NCBI RefSeq assembly: GCF_027409185.1
Contig: NC_084472.1
Span: 88,552,427 to 88,616,426, forward strand
From: Cynocephalus volans
Taxonomy: Eukaryota; Chordata; Mammalia; Dermoptera; Cynocephalidae
Length of the DNA stretch: 64,000 nt
Direction: 5' to 3'
Made by a program: the position numbers and the translations under genes. The first letter of the stretch is position 1. Every line of letters begins with the position of its first letter. The notes under the pieces are model-generated. The model had not been told where the DNA came from. It made no database searches and was given only the letters and a program-made list of their open reading frames with translations. Below are positions 9,600 to 22,225 of the stretch, piece after piece.

Positions 9600-12500
9600 C
9601 TTATTCATGTTCCTTAACATTAATCTGAGGGAAGAGTTCTCCTGGTCACAAACTTACTAACTGGGTAGTTTATAAAATAGCAGCTTTTAATTCATGTATG
9701 TGGTAACTAGACTTTAAAGGAAGGTTTTCTGAACTTCAGGCACTATAGAAAGATCTTGATGGATTTTGCCATTTCTACATACCATACTAATTATATATTT
9801 AATAGCATTATTTACTTAATACTTTTCTTTAGATTGACTCACTTTTTGATGTAAATTTACTTTAAAATGGAAGCATATCACTTTAGTAAATGGAAAATTA
9901 GCGTCACTTTCTGTGAATAGATTACCTTAAAATATAATGAAAACAAAGCAATGTTATTAAATTCTATCTATGTAGTATTGCATATGAAAATTGAGCCCAA
10001 AGTTTTCCTTTCCTTTATTAAAAGGTGTGATTAGTAAGTAATATTAGGTAAGGGTTAAAGATGTAAACACCAAATTGAGTCTTTCTGTATGAAATAATCA
10101 AGGATTTAAAGAATTTTCTTGAGTACTACCTTATCATTCTACTCTAGGAAGCACTATCAATGAAGGTTTCCACTGCAGTTTCTTGACTATCAGTGTAAAA
10201 CAAATATTAACATTTCTTGGCTTAAAAGTATTTATATAGCTACATGCAGATGGATGTTGCTTCTTAATAAAGGTTTTGTAACACTGTAAGGTATTGACCA
10301 GCATTATACGAGCATATATCAGTATTAGAGTTAACTGACATTATCCTGACCCCACAGGAGTTTCCAGTCTCGTCTGTTTTCTAATCTGAGGATTAAAAAA
10401 TGACAGCCCTTGCAATGCCTCCTCTTTGGGAGTTGAGAGAGTTCTCCTGGGCCAACCTTGTAATACTGTTGCGTTTAGGCCCAGCATTCCAGACCTGAGA
10501 AAAGTCATTAGAATTATCCAGGTGACTTCCTCAGTTACCCACTTGCTAGTGGATTCTTGATTTAGCAGTCTCTATTCTAAAAACAAAAAGTCCAGTTTCC
10601 TTATGAATTGGATAACAACATGTCCATGTCAGTCGTAAACACTGAAGAAATGAGATTTTTAGTATAGCATTGCATTTTGGTATTTTGGATAGCTGTGCAC
10701 CTATAGCCGTCCTGCCTTCTTACATATGTCCTTAAATCCTTTTTGGCATATAGTAGGACCTAAGTATTTAGTGTATTCATCCTTCGACTCAGCACCTTGT
10801 TATTATACAGTGATATCCTTAAATCTTGTTCCAGTGTGGAGGACCTTTGCCTCTGTACTTGCCTCAGACTGGTTTTAAAAATAAATTTGGCTGCTTTTAA
10901 TGTTTTTCATTCTTTCTCACTTCTAAAACTGTCTGCCTAGGAGTTCGTATCCCTCTTTTAGTTTGTTGTGTGTTGGAAAAGCATTTGGTCAGATTTGTGT
11001 CTAGCTAGCTTAAGAATAAATAGATTATCAGAGAAGATCTTTTGCTTGAGCCTCAACGTATGGTTTTGGTTTTTTAAATAAGTGGATTTCTTTTTCTTCC
11101 CTGTTCTTGACTGTGTGCAGATACCTGTGTTTTGCTATATACTTGCTTGAACAGCAAGATCTAATTACTTTGTTTGACCAGAGGCCGTAACTTATTTTTA
11201 CACTAATTTTAGAAATGGCCCACATAGAAACAGAATTGTTAGGCCAACTGTCTAGTTTTCCCTCCAGGTGTTCAGATTTTAGATTAGGAATATGGAAACA
11301 TACCCTCAGGGGGAAGTAATGATTTTGGTTCCAATAGAAGAATTTGCTTTGCCAAGGATGTAAAAGGATAGGATGTAGCAATTCTGAGACTTTAAGATGA
11401 ACTTTTATTGCTTTTTTTGCCTTCCTGAGATGTGATAACATCCCCTAAATATCAGAGATTTCCTTCTATGATCTTTTAAGCACATTTCACTTTTTGGTTA
11501 CAAACACTCATTTCCCATCAATCTGAAAAAAGTAAATTATCTCAAAGAGTAAGAAAAGTAATTATAAAGCACTGTAGCAAAAACAGTTCTGAAGAGTTCT
11601 TCAGTTTTGACAATGAAAACTTTGTAGTAGTTTTGGCTTTGAATTTATAATGTTTGGGTATGGCATAAACTGCTTTCTACATCTACATCAGTTTAATGTT
11701 ACTTCAGGATAATTCTGAATAAATTTAAGGTGTAATTTAATGGAATTGACAATCTAGAACTTTTCTAATTGCACAGCGAAAAAAGGGAAACTTTCCTATT
11801 AAGAGAGGGAAAAATGAAATGTATGTATTTTCTTTCTATTTAAGTCTTTACTGTATTAAACTATCTTAATTAGATTTCTCTTTCCAGTAGATTTCATGTC
11901 ATTTGAAGTTCTCAAAACAAGACTTTTCATCCTTTTAAACCAACAGGAGTGAGTTTTTTACTTTTGTAAAAAAGTATTTTATGTAAGTACTTCAGCAAGT
12001 GGCTAATTAACTAAATTGCAAATAGTAGCTAAAGATAGATTTTTACACTCCTTTACATCCAGGATTAAGGTAGATGATTTACTGGTTTGTCTTTGTTTTT
12101 TTACCAGATACTTGCGTCTTTGTTTTACTTGTTATTTTCCCTGAGGTCTGTGCTATCAAGGTGTCAAGGAAGCAAATATGCTATAAAAGGGAATTTAATG
12201 AACACAATCATTTGTAAATAATCCCCAGATATAAACTGAGTGTCATTTGTTTTCTTGACATATTTTCCCATGTAGATCTGCCTCATCCTGACTTTTGACA
12301 TTGATATAACAATTCAAAGATAATTTAAGTAGAATGTGAAAAAATAATTTGCAGAAGTATGCCACATAGAACTATAAGAGCATTGCTGTGGTAATTAAGG
12401 AACATCCTCTGGTTTAGAGTGAGATTATGCTCCAAACTAGTTTTCCAAAGTGTTCCATGGATCCCGGAATTCTGATTGTCCATGAAAGCTGAGATATTTT

Positions 12501-14745
12501 GCATATTATATTCCTCCTCTTGGGGATTCAAAGGTGCATACATATTAGAGGTTCTGGGAAATATTGCCACATTTCCCCCTATAATACTAATATTCTGAGG
12601 AAGTGACTCCTTTCAAACAGTTTGAGATTATTGCCCTAAACTACACCATGAAGGGATGGATCATATTCAAATATATTGGGTAATCATAGTGTATAGAGAG
12701 TTAAACCCCAGCTCCTCACTTTCCTCTATCCCTAGTACTGTGGTCTTTATGCCATTTGTACCATTGTTTAAAGGTAATCAATCAAGGATAGGACCTGTAC
12801 CTTCTTTGTGTTTGTTAGATAGTAATACTCAAGTGAGTAAAGGAAGTGTACATGTCTAAACCCTAAACAAATCTGATGCAGCAAATAACAACACTGTTCG
12901 AATTAGAATCGAGTGTCAAATATAATTGGGCTATGTAGCCTACTGGCTCAACTTTGGAAGTAATTTAACTTGTTCAGCTTCTTGATTGGTAGAATTGGAT
13001 TAGATTTCATAGGCACACATGGACTGTAACCTGAATATTTGATCGAGGAAACTCCAGAAGGGACCACTGTTAATCTTGTGCTCATTTCTGGGAAAGCATG
13101 GACTATAAAAGGCAACTGTTAATGAGGATCTGAATTCAACCTACATTTTATTATTACCATATAGGTCAAGTAGGTACTGTGAGGAATGGCCTCTAGGCAA
13201 CAATCTTGTGCTCCCAGTGGGCATTGAGTTTATTAGAATTTAATGTCGTGATGTTCCTTTGGCTCTAGAATTTGTAAAGTTTAACTAAACTGTTTTCCTT
13301 GGAGATTCTCATTGTTATTCCAAAGTAATTAATATAATTGTTTCTGTAAAATGCATTTACTGGAAAGTCAGAATTGCTTAACCAATGTCACAGTCAGAAA
13401 TTTCTATGAAAGGCTAGGGAAATACCATCTGTAGACAGAACTAAAATGTGAATTATGTGTGAGGCACAAGACCTCTAGAGAAAAGTGGTAGTTAATTGCC
13501 CAAGAGTTATAATTTTAGATAGAGTCACTGACAGGGTTACAAATTTGCCATTTCTAGCACAGTTTAGTGAAAGAGTAGGAAATCTGGCCTTTAGTTTGTT
13601 TCATCTCATAATTAGTTGGGGTCTTCAGGAAGATCAGTAGCTGCGAAGGACAATTAAATTGTTCCTGGAACCAGAAGATTGAGTTAAAGCAGTATTTGAT
13701 GCGCTAGTGTCTATATAATAAGAGGTAACGGGCACCCTGCCAGTCTCTATAAATTTGTTTGGTAAAGCTATTTTGAGAATAGTGCAGTATTTATTCTGAA
13801 GAGAATAAAGTATCAAGTCCACATGAGGATGATGTGCAAAAGGAGGATTTCCCTTCTTCCTTTTCCTAATCTTCCTCTCCTTTTGCAAAAATAAAAGGCC
13901 ACACTCTCACCCTGCCACCATCTTACGCATAGCCTCAAGGTTTACAAACTGCTGGGGTGCCATAAATCCTAAAACACTGAAAAATAAGTAGCTTTTTACT
14001 CACTGCTTTATTATAGTTTTGAAGACCAAGCTAGATTGGAGAGCAACCCATTTAGTTGCCTCAAATTTTAAAAGCTTCTGGGGCACCATTTGAACATTTG
14101 AAATATTGATACTGGGAAACCTTTCTCAAGTTGCTATAAAATTCACCCCCAAATCTTTGTCATGTTTAATATAGTTTTACTTATTTTTAATAATTATCAA
14201 TATTTATAATGTTTTAACCAATTGTGAACTAATAGTTGTAATACTAACTCAGTTCAGAAGTTTTTAACTCAGACTTACACATTATTTTTATTGCAAAGAA
14301 GTACAAGTGTAATAGAGTAGTCAAATTACTCTTAGGAGTAAAAATACATAATTAGGATACTATTTTGTGGGAGAAATGGGATGAAAATACAATTTCAGGG
14401 CAAAAACAATGTTAACCTTTTAGGTACTTTTAAAAATGTATGTTATAGCCTTTATATTTCATTGAATATATTTGAGTGATATAATTTTTAAGTGTTTTAT
14501 TTTAAATTGTGAGTATAGATAATATGTCAGAAATTATATTCTTTGCAATCATACAAGTTTATGATGAAACATTTTATAGGTCAGCTTATATGTATGAAGA
14601 AGGTGCATATTTTTTCAAAAAAATTTTAGGCAATCAGAGCAAAAATATTAGAAAATTATTGATAGAAATCTGTTCAATACTCTGGCCTTGATTCTCTTAC
14701 CTTAAAAGATTTATCTCACCTCAGCCATCTGCTTTCATGGTGTTA
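9600..14745. other. Five kilobases with no recognised gene or repeat
   Basis: This AT-rich stretch contains only short, shadow-like open frames and no repeat I could name. It may be unique sequence, repeats too old to read by eye, or conserved non-coding DNA. An AATAAA at 10266-10271 is noted without evidence of use. Confidence 0.5.
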
Positions 14746-14749
14746 TCTT

Positions 14750-15640
14750 AGACTACAACTACCAAAGTCTGTACCTACTACCAAAAAATATTCTCAATTT
14801 TAAGCATCTTACCCTCTGACCAACACCTCCTATTATTCTAAGCTCACTCCCTCCTCTACTCTGACTGAACAGTTCTTCAGCACCACCAAGACCTCCAAAA
14901 TATTTTCACCAAACCATACCACCTTACCCCCATTCACATTTTCAGGTTGACTTTTGACTCTGCCTGTCTCAGAATCCACGCCCATCATGCTGATCACCCA
15001 CTCACACATATTCTCAACTCCCTTACTCCTTTTCCTCCCTCAGCCCTATTTAAATCCAACTCTCAGCCTACTCAGCAGCTTCAGCCAGGTAGCTGGAAAG
15101 TGGGTAGAGTAATATACAATCGTGCTGATGGCTCTTTCCTTCAATCATGACAAACCTCAATCAGGCCCTTAAAGTTGCCTGACTATCCTCCTACATTTTC
15201 TTAGTCGATTTACTCTCTCACTCTCTAATATCACTATTCGAAAAAACAACAAAGTTCATCAGAGATCTCTACCTGCTATTTCCACCAGAACTGCCGGCCT
15301 AGCTGCCTTCCATCCCCTTGTGATGGATGATCATCTGTTCTTAGGGCCAACCCCTCTACTTGTGCAAAGAAACTTCATTCCTGCAATTATTCCCTCTCTC
15401 TGAATTATCCGTTTTTCCCCATCTATTGGACTTTTCTATTGGCATGTAATGTTGTTATATTTTCAGTATTAAAGAAAGAAAAAAAAACAATAACAACAAT
15501 AGCCCCACATCCCCTGCTAACTAATGTCCCATTTGTGTGTGTTCACCTTTGTAAAGAAACTCCTCAAAAATATGGTCTATTCTTGTCTCCACTTTCTTTC
15601 CTTCCATTTTTTCCAGAATGGCTTTGTCTCAAGCATTCCA
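14750..15640 (+). repeat. L2 LINE fragment, sense (upstream of the RT core)
   Basis: Segments such as 'tctacctgctatttccacca', 'aacccctctacttgtgc' and 'ccccacatcccctgctaac' follow the L2 ORF2 consensus in order. All frames are broken. Confidence 0.65.
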
Positions 15641-15842
15641 ATGAAACATCTTCATATCATCAAATTCAATTGTAAATTCTCTGTTATTATCCATTGTGGA
15701 CCACAGAAATGGCCTAGTACTACACAGACAACAGTGATAGAATTCTGAGACCCTTACCGTATAAACACATTCGTTCTATGGAGCCAAAGAAGTTCTTTCA
15801 ATTGAGGCAGAAATAATAATAACTCATATATGGTTATATGAT

Positions 15843-16291
15843 TGCTATGGTTTGAATGTCCCCCCAAAACTTGTTGAAGCTTGATCCCCATTGTAACAAT
15901 GCTAAAAGGGTGGGAAATCAGACTATGGTATTTGAAAGGTGGGGCCTTTGGTAGGTGATTGAACTGTAAAGACTGTCCTCATGAGTGGATTAAATCCATT
16001 CAAGGATAATGGGTTGCTGGTTTAATGCGTTATCAGAGAGTAGACTGGTGACTTATAATGACAGCAAGTAAGCATGTGGAAGAACTGCTCTCGCCCAGCC
16101 CTTGCCATGTGATTGCCTACATCACCACAGGACTCTGCAGAGCATCTCCATCAAGAGGAAGGCCCTCACCAGATGTGTCCTTTGACCTTGGACTTCCCAG
16201 CCTCCAAAACTGTAAGGAATAACTTTTGTTTCTTTATAAGTTACCCAATTTCAGGTATTCTGTTATGAGTGACAGAAAACAGACTAATACA
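15843..16291 (+). mobile_element. Solo LTR, ERVL-MaLR type (MST/MLT1-like)
   Basis: It begins TGCTATGGTTTGAATGTCCC and ends GACTAATACA, the TG...CA form of an LTR. Internal landmarks of this family are present (AAAGGTGGGGCCTTTGGTAGG and GGACTTCCCAGCCTCCA). Flanking 5-bp sequences ATGAT (15838-15842) and GTGAT (16292-16296) differ by one base, consistent with a target duplication. No internal proviral sequence is attached. Confidence 0.8.
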
Positions 16292-16296
16292 GTGAT

Positions 16297-17598
16297 ACTC
16301 TTGGTTATATAAAAAAGTGTAATTGCTAAGTTCATTGCTTCTGGAAATTTTGTAAGATGTGGTTTCAACTTTAGAAAATAATATTATATTGTATTATTTA
16401 CAAAGAAAGCTCTAAAACAATCTCCATTCTACTTTTCAGCCTACCATTTGTATCTTGGTTTTCAGCTTTCTGGCTCAAAAACCTCTTGATTTGTGAAGGC
16501 CCATGAAAGCTACTTGAAATTGGTAGATAATTTTCTCAGCCCAGGTCAAGGGCTTACCCTTTTGATTTTGGGTGAGGAATCTGCTTTTGGACACCTGGCA
16601 TTTTCCTTAGCTGGGCCCAGAGAACTTGTTCAGTGTGATTCTGTATGGGTTGCCCAGATGCTGACCTTAAACCTATCTAGAAACTGGTAATCCTTTGCTG
16701 TGGTACTTGGTAAAGGAACTCTGTTTAATGAGAAAGCCTGGAGATTACTCAGCTGGAAAAAATCAGATGGTCTAATCCTAGTAGGAGCTACTTGAATAAC
16801 TCTCTATAACACTTTTCCCTGAAGTGTCCCCCCATAGGCAAACATGGTATCAGTGACATGCCCCACCTCAGAGGAGGAGAGCAATAAGAAGGAGAGTTTC
16901 ACAGAAGGCTAACGATTTGTGTTTCTCTCATTAGGCTCTGCTCCAAATAGGCTGCAATCACTAGGAACTGACTATAACTCTGGGAAAACTGGGTTATCAC
17001 TAGTAAAACAGAACTAATTAGTGTATTCTGCTAACAATATAATTCCCTCTTTTGCCATGTTGTCCTCTCAAAATGTTTCCTTAAGAGAAAATTAATACAG
17101 AATCGTTATAGGATATAATGAATGGAGAGATAAGGAGAATCAAAGAAGCCATATGACTTAAGCAGGGACAACTCGGGTCACACTCCCAATCTCTTTGTAC
17201 CTACTACTTTGGTTTAATCATATTTCTTCCTTCATATTGCTGCTGCTATTTTAGCTTAAAGTAACCTGATTCCAGTTAAAAATTAGTTGGCCATTCTAAG
17301 TGCCATTTACAAATTGTGGTTTGTTCACCCAACCCTTTCCCCCAGCCAGGAGATTTTTTGGTGTGTGAACTGGAGTTGTTTTTTGATAGGGCTGCCAGGT
17401 GGAACATTCCTGGAAGAAAGTAGTGCATTGATTTAATTAAATAGACTTTCACCATGTGGGTCTTCTATATGTTCACTTCATGTTAGTACTGAGGGGGAGC
17501 AGAGAGAGGGACTATAGAAAAAAATGTCTTTTCAGAGCTTTTAACCTAATAAGGAACATAGGCAAGCACACATCTATAGAGAAGTAATGAGGCACACT
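16297..17598. other. No gene or repeat recognised
   Basis: I see no coding signal, RNA gene or nameable repeat in this stretch. Confidence 0.5.
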
Positions 17599-17599
17599 C

Positions 17600-18329
17600 G
17601 TCTTGCCTTCGCCAAACTATCCCACTACCCATGCCTTTAGTCACACTCTCTGTCCTCCCTCCCATCTGCTCTTAAGCCAACCATTCCACTGTGTCCTGAT
17701 CCCACCTCTTGCCTTGGAAAAGACTTACTTTTTCAAGTATCATCCTCTCTTCCCTGCCTCATCACTTTCTTTATCTCTGCTGCACCATTCTTCTCAGTAG
17801 AGAAACTGATCTAATGGCATCTAATCTTTAAAAATAACTGCACCCCTCCCTCAAGGATTCAGTCCTCTCTTCTTCTCCAAGCTCCTTCTAGCTATTGTCC
17901 CATGTCTCTGTGGTCTTCTGGCAAAGTACTTGGGAAACTTGTATGTTGTTGCAGTTTCTAATTCCTCTTCTCTCATTCTTTCATCATCTCATTTTAGACC
18001 AACTTTCATCCCCACCACCCCACAGAAACTGCTCTTGTTAATGTTTCCAGGGACCTTTAAGTTGCCAAGTTCCATGGTAGCACCTTTATATTTATCTTAC
18101 CTGATCTCAGCAGGATTCAATTCAGTTCACCACTCTCCTCCTTTTTGAAATAATTTCTTCTCCTACTTCTTGACACCAGGCCCTTTTGGTTTTCCCTCTA
18201 CCTTAGGGGAAGCTACTTTTCATGTTTCTTTATTTGTTCTTCCTTCTCCATTTGACTTCTTCATGTCCAGGGCCCCCTTCTTGTCTCTATCTACACTCTC
18301 CTGGGTGACCTCATCCAATACCATAGCTT
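17600..18329 (+). repeat. L2 LINE fragment, sense, left half of a split copy
   Basis: L2 landmarks include 'cacagaaactgctcttgtta' and, at the right end, 'ctcctgggtgacctcatcca'. The copy stops at 'ataccatagcttt', where an antisense L1 begins, and resumes at about 20249. Frames are broken. Confidence 0.65.
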
Positions 18330-18417
18330 TATTTCTTGTTTTTAAAATTAATTTTTATTTCTAATTGTATATATTTTGGTGTACGGTGTGTTGTTTCAAT
18401 ACATGCATATATGAGCG

Positions 18418-18487
18418 TACTTCAAAAAGTTCATGGAAAAATAGAATTAAAAGATAAGATGAATCTTTCCATGAATTTTTTGAAGTA
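18418..18487. mobile_element. Small palindromic MITE-like element within the L1 3' UTR
   Basis: Left terminus TACTTCAAAAAGTTCATGG is nearly the exact reverse complement of the right terminus CCATGAATTTTTTGAAGTA (one mismatch), leaving a short AT-rich centre. It breaks the L1 3' UTR and starts with TA and ends with TA, as expected for a Tc1/mariner-type target. I cannot name the family. Confidence 0.65.
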
Positions 18488-19400
18488 TCTTCACATTGTA
18501 CAATGATTCACTTAGGGTAGATGGCATATCCATCACCTAAATATTTACCTTTTCTTTGTGGGGATTACGTTCAAAATCCTCTTTTCTAGTTATTTAGAAA
18601 TATACAATATAATATAATTAGCTCTAGTCAGCCTAAAACACAGACTTATTCTTCCTGTCTGCCTGTAACACTGTACCCATTAATCCACCTCTTCCTTCCC
18701 AGCTTCCCTTTTCAGCTTCTGGTAACTGCAATTCTACTCTCTATGATAACCACTTTTTTTTTTTTTTTTTAATTCTGCATATGAGTGGGATCATGCTCAT
18801 GCGGTATTTGTCTTTCTGTGCCTGGCTTACTTCACTTAACATGATGGTCTCCAGTTCCATCCATATTGCTGCAAATGACAGGATTTTGTTTTATTTTATT
18901 ATCATAGCTGAATAGTATTCCATTTTGTATATATACCACATTTTCCTTATCCAGTTGTCCATTGATGGACATTTAGGTTGGCTCCATAGCTTGGCGATTG
19001 TAAATAGAGCTGTGATAAACATGGGAGTGCAGGTATCCTTTCAACTTGATGATTTCCATTCCTTTGGGTGTATATCCAGTAGTGGGATTGCTAGATCATA
19101 TGGTAGTTCCATCTGTAGTTGTTTGAGAAACCTCCATACTGTTTTCCATAAATGGCTGTACTAACGTACAGTTCCAACAGTGTATAAGGGTTCCCTTTTC
19201 TCTACATCCTTCTCAGCATTTTTTATTCTCTGTCTTTTTCATAATAGCCAGCCTAACTGGGGTGAGATGATATCTAAACATAGTTTTGATTTGCATTTCC
19301 CTGATGATTAATGATATCGAGCATTTTTTCATGTACCTGTTGGCCATTTGTGTGTCTTCTTTTGAGAAATGTCTGTTCAGGTCCTTTGTCCACTTTTTTT

Positions 19401-19493
19401 TTTTTTTGGCAGCTGGCCAGTAGGGGGATCTGAATCCTTGACTTCGGTGTTATAATACCGTGCTCTGACCAACTGAGCTACCTGGCCAGCCCC
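19401..19493 (-). mobile_element. tRNA-derived SINE (CYN-like), monomer, inserted in L1
   Basis: The minus strand reads a tRNA-Ile-like body: GGCCAGGTAGCTCAGTTGGT (A box region), then a degraded B box and a TACTGGCCAGCTGCC end followed by an A tail (poly-T on the plus strand). It splits the L1 sequence between 'gtcctttgtccac' and 'cattttttaattg'. Confidence 0.85.
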
Positions 19494-20248
19494 TTTTTCC
19501 TTTTTTCCCATTTTTTAATTGCCTTTTTTTTTTTTTTGCTGTTGAGTTGTTTGAATTCCTTGTATATTCTGGATATTAGCCCCTTGTCAGATGTATAGTT
19601 TGATAGTTCGTAAATACTTTCTCCCATTCTGTGGTTGTCTCTTCACTTTGCTATTGTGTCCTTTGCTGTACAGAAGCTTTTTATTTTGATGTAATCCCCT
19701 TTGCATAATTTTGCTTTTGTTGCCTGTGCTTTTGAGGTCTTTTTCAAAAAAAATGTTGCCTGATCCAGTTCTATATAGCATTTCCCCTATGTTTTCTTCT
19801 AGTAATTTCATAGCTTTGGGTCTTTAATTTTAGTCTTTAATCCATTTTGAGTTGTTTTTGTGTATGGTGAGAGACAATCTTCTTCAGTCTTCTACATGTG
19901 GATATTGTTTTTCCAGCACCTTTTATTGAAGAGGCTGTCCTTTCTCCAATGTATATTCTTGGCACCTTTGTTGAAAAATCAGTTGGCTGTGAATGCATGG
20001 ATTTATTTTTGGGCTCTCTATTTTGTTCCATTGGCCTATTTGTCTATTTTTATACCAGTACCATGCTGTTTTTGTTACTATAGCTTTACAGTATATTTAA
20101 AGTCAAGTAGTGTGATGCCTCCAGCTTTATTCTTTTCATTCAAGATCACATTATCTATACAGGGTCTTTTGTGGTTCCATACAAATTTTAAGATTGTTTT
20201 TTCTATTTCTATGAGGAATGCCATTGGTATTTTGATAGCCAATCTCAT

Positions 20249-20335
20249 AGCTGTCAGTACCTTCACATCCCAATGACTCCTGCATCTGTATCTCCAGCCC
20301 TGACAGCTCCCTGGAATTCCAGTTTTGTATAACCA
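20249..20335 (+). repeat. L2 LINE fragment, sense, right half of the split copy
   Basis: 'tgcatctgtatctccagccc' and 'ctccctggaattccag' continue the L2 sequence that stops at about 18329, showing that the L1 inserted into this L2. Confidence 0.6.
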
Positions 20336-20339
20336 CTAT

Positions 20340-21720
20340 CTTAATAAATTAATAGATTTATTAATTTCACTAATATTTATTAATCACTTATATTTGTCAG
20401 TTACTATTTTAGGTTTGGAGGATAGTTGTTTCACCTAAAAACAGACAAAAATCACTATTCTCATTGAGACAATTAGCAACATAAATAAATAAATTAGTAT
20501 CTTAGAGGCTGGTAAGTACTTAGAGAAAAATACAGTGGGGAGACCGGGCATGAATGTCAGGATGGAAGAGAGGGTGTTGTAATTTTAAATAGGATGGTCA
20601 CAGAATGTCTTACTGAAAGGGTGACCTTTGAGCAAAGACTTGAAGGAGGTGAGGGAGTGAGCTGTGTGGATATCAAGGGAAATAACAATTGAAGCAGAAG
20701 GTACAGTAAGTGTAAAGCAACTGTGGCAGGAGTATGCCTTTGTGAGTTCAAGGAACAGCAAAGAGGTCAGTACCGCTGTAGCAAAGTGAGTGAAGGAAGC
20801 GTATTAGGAGAGAAGTTCAGGGAAGAAATGGAAGAAGCCAGGACAGATGCCATAGAGCCTGGTCAGCCACAGTAAGGACTTTGGTTTCAACACTGAGATG
20901 AAAATCTATCAGCAGTTTTAAGCAGAAGAGTGTAATAATTTGACTTACTTTTTAAAAGATCCCTTCATCTGTTTTGTTGAGGATAGATGCAAAGGATCAA
21001 GGAAGAAGAGCTGGGAGATTATTTTAGCAATTTAAATTGATGATGGTGTCTTGGCCCAGTGTGGCAGCAGTGGAGATGGTAAAACACTTCAGATTATGTA
21101 TATATTTTGAAGGTACAGCCAATAGTATTTGCTAACAGATTGGATAAGGATGTGAAAGAAAGAAGAGCAAAGGATGACTCAGGTATCTTTGGCCTGAGCA
21201 ATTGGAAGGAAGAAGTTACTATCACCTAGGGTGGAGAAGACAGTGGGTTGAATATATTTTTAAGTAAGTTTGCCAGATTTAACAAATAAAAATGCACGAA
21301 GTCCAGTTGAATTTGAACTTCAGCTAAACAACATATACTTTAGTGTAAGTACGTCCCATGCAATATTGCTTATACTTACACTAAAAAGTTATTTGCTGTT
21401 ATTCTAATTTAACTGAGCATCCTTTATTTTATCTGGCAATTCTCATTTGGCAGACAACAGAAAGTTGTCTGTTAGGCAGAGATATGGAGTAGGCAGTTAG
21501 ATATATGGGCTTGGATTTCAAGGGAGAGGTCTGGCCTGGAGGTTAAAATTTGGGAGACCTCAGTAATATATAAGTAGTCTATAAAGCCATGAGGGTGAAG
21601 GAAGTCACAGAGGAAGTGAGTGACAAGTAACAGGTCCAAGAAAGGAGCTTGGGGCCTCCAAAGTGAAGAGATTGAGGAGATGAAGCTTAGCAGCCAGTGA
21701 GGTAGGATGGAAATCAGTAT
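20340..21720 (-). repeat. L2 LINE, antisense, long 3' part, interrupted
   Basis: On the plus strand 'gcaaagacttgaaggaggtg' and 'tttggcctgagcaattggaa' are reverse-complement L2. The minus-strand frame near 21500-21560 reads SRPDLSLEIQAHISNCLL, an L2 reverse-transcriptase segment following the YADD region. Frames are broken. A palindromic DNA element at 21269-21440 interrupts it. Confidence 0.8.
21269..21440. mobile_element. Palindromic DNA transposon (MITE) inserted in L2
   Basis: The element starts TTTGCCAGATTTAACAAATA and its right end, reverse-complemented, starts TTGCCAGATAAAATAAAGGA. The similarity continues inward (AGTGTAAGTA on one arm, its complement on the other) so that almost the whole 170 bp folds as an imperfect hairpin. 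Confidence 0.75.
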
Positions 21721-21749
21721 GTCTACTAGGTATTTAAGATTTAAGATGG

Positions 21750-22225
21750 CCCAAGCACAGCTCCTGACTCCTGCATACGCCTTTCTCAAATTCTCTTTTC
21801 CCCAATCCTATCACAGTTCAGGATACAACTGCATCCATCCAGGAGCAGAGAACAAATATCTGGAAATTATTTTTAATTTCTCTTTCCATTACCCCTCCTA
21901 TATTCAATCCAACAGCAAGTTCTGTCTTCTTTATTTTCAAGACATGGTCTGAATCCATCCAGTTCTCCCCATCTCCATTACTACTTTCCTTGTCCAGCAA
22001 AGCTTCTTTTGCCCTTACAATGATTCTCCACATGACAGCCTGAATGATTTCAATATATGTTATTTGTATAGATGTATGTGTGTGTGTATATATATGTATA
22101 TATTAAGGCAAATCCTCTGCTTCAAATTTTGCAATTTTCAGTGTCAGTACAATGAAATCTAAACTCATTATCATGTATGATCCCTGTTACCTCTGCTTAT
22201 AACCCTCTCCCGCTCACCCACTAGG
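21750..22225 (+). repeat. L2 LINE fragment, sense
   Basis: 'caatccaacagcaagttctg' and 'tttgcaattttcagtgtcag' ... 'cccgctcacccactagg' follow the L2 consensus. It lies tail-to-head with the preceding antisense L2. A short TG/TA repeat is present at about 22076-22106. Confidence 0.5.

Larger units (their letters stand above)
18330..20248 (-). mobile_element. L1 LINE, antisense, 3' UTR plus C-terminal ORF2 remnant
   Basis: Reading the minus strand, the element runs from an ORF2 C-terminal region to the 3' UTR and A/T-rich end at about 18330. The minus-strand frame near 20130-20230 gives [19 protein letters not shown], the typical L1 ORF2 C-terminal motif. The frames are broken and inactive. It is interrupted by a SINE (about 19401-19493) and a small inverted-repeat element (18418-18487), and is itself inserted in an L2 copy. 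Confidence 0.9.

Noticed and set aside
20078-20266. Open minus-strand frame as an independent gene
   Set aside because: Its residues are those of the L1 ORF2 C-terminus; it is part of the antisense L1 remnant.
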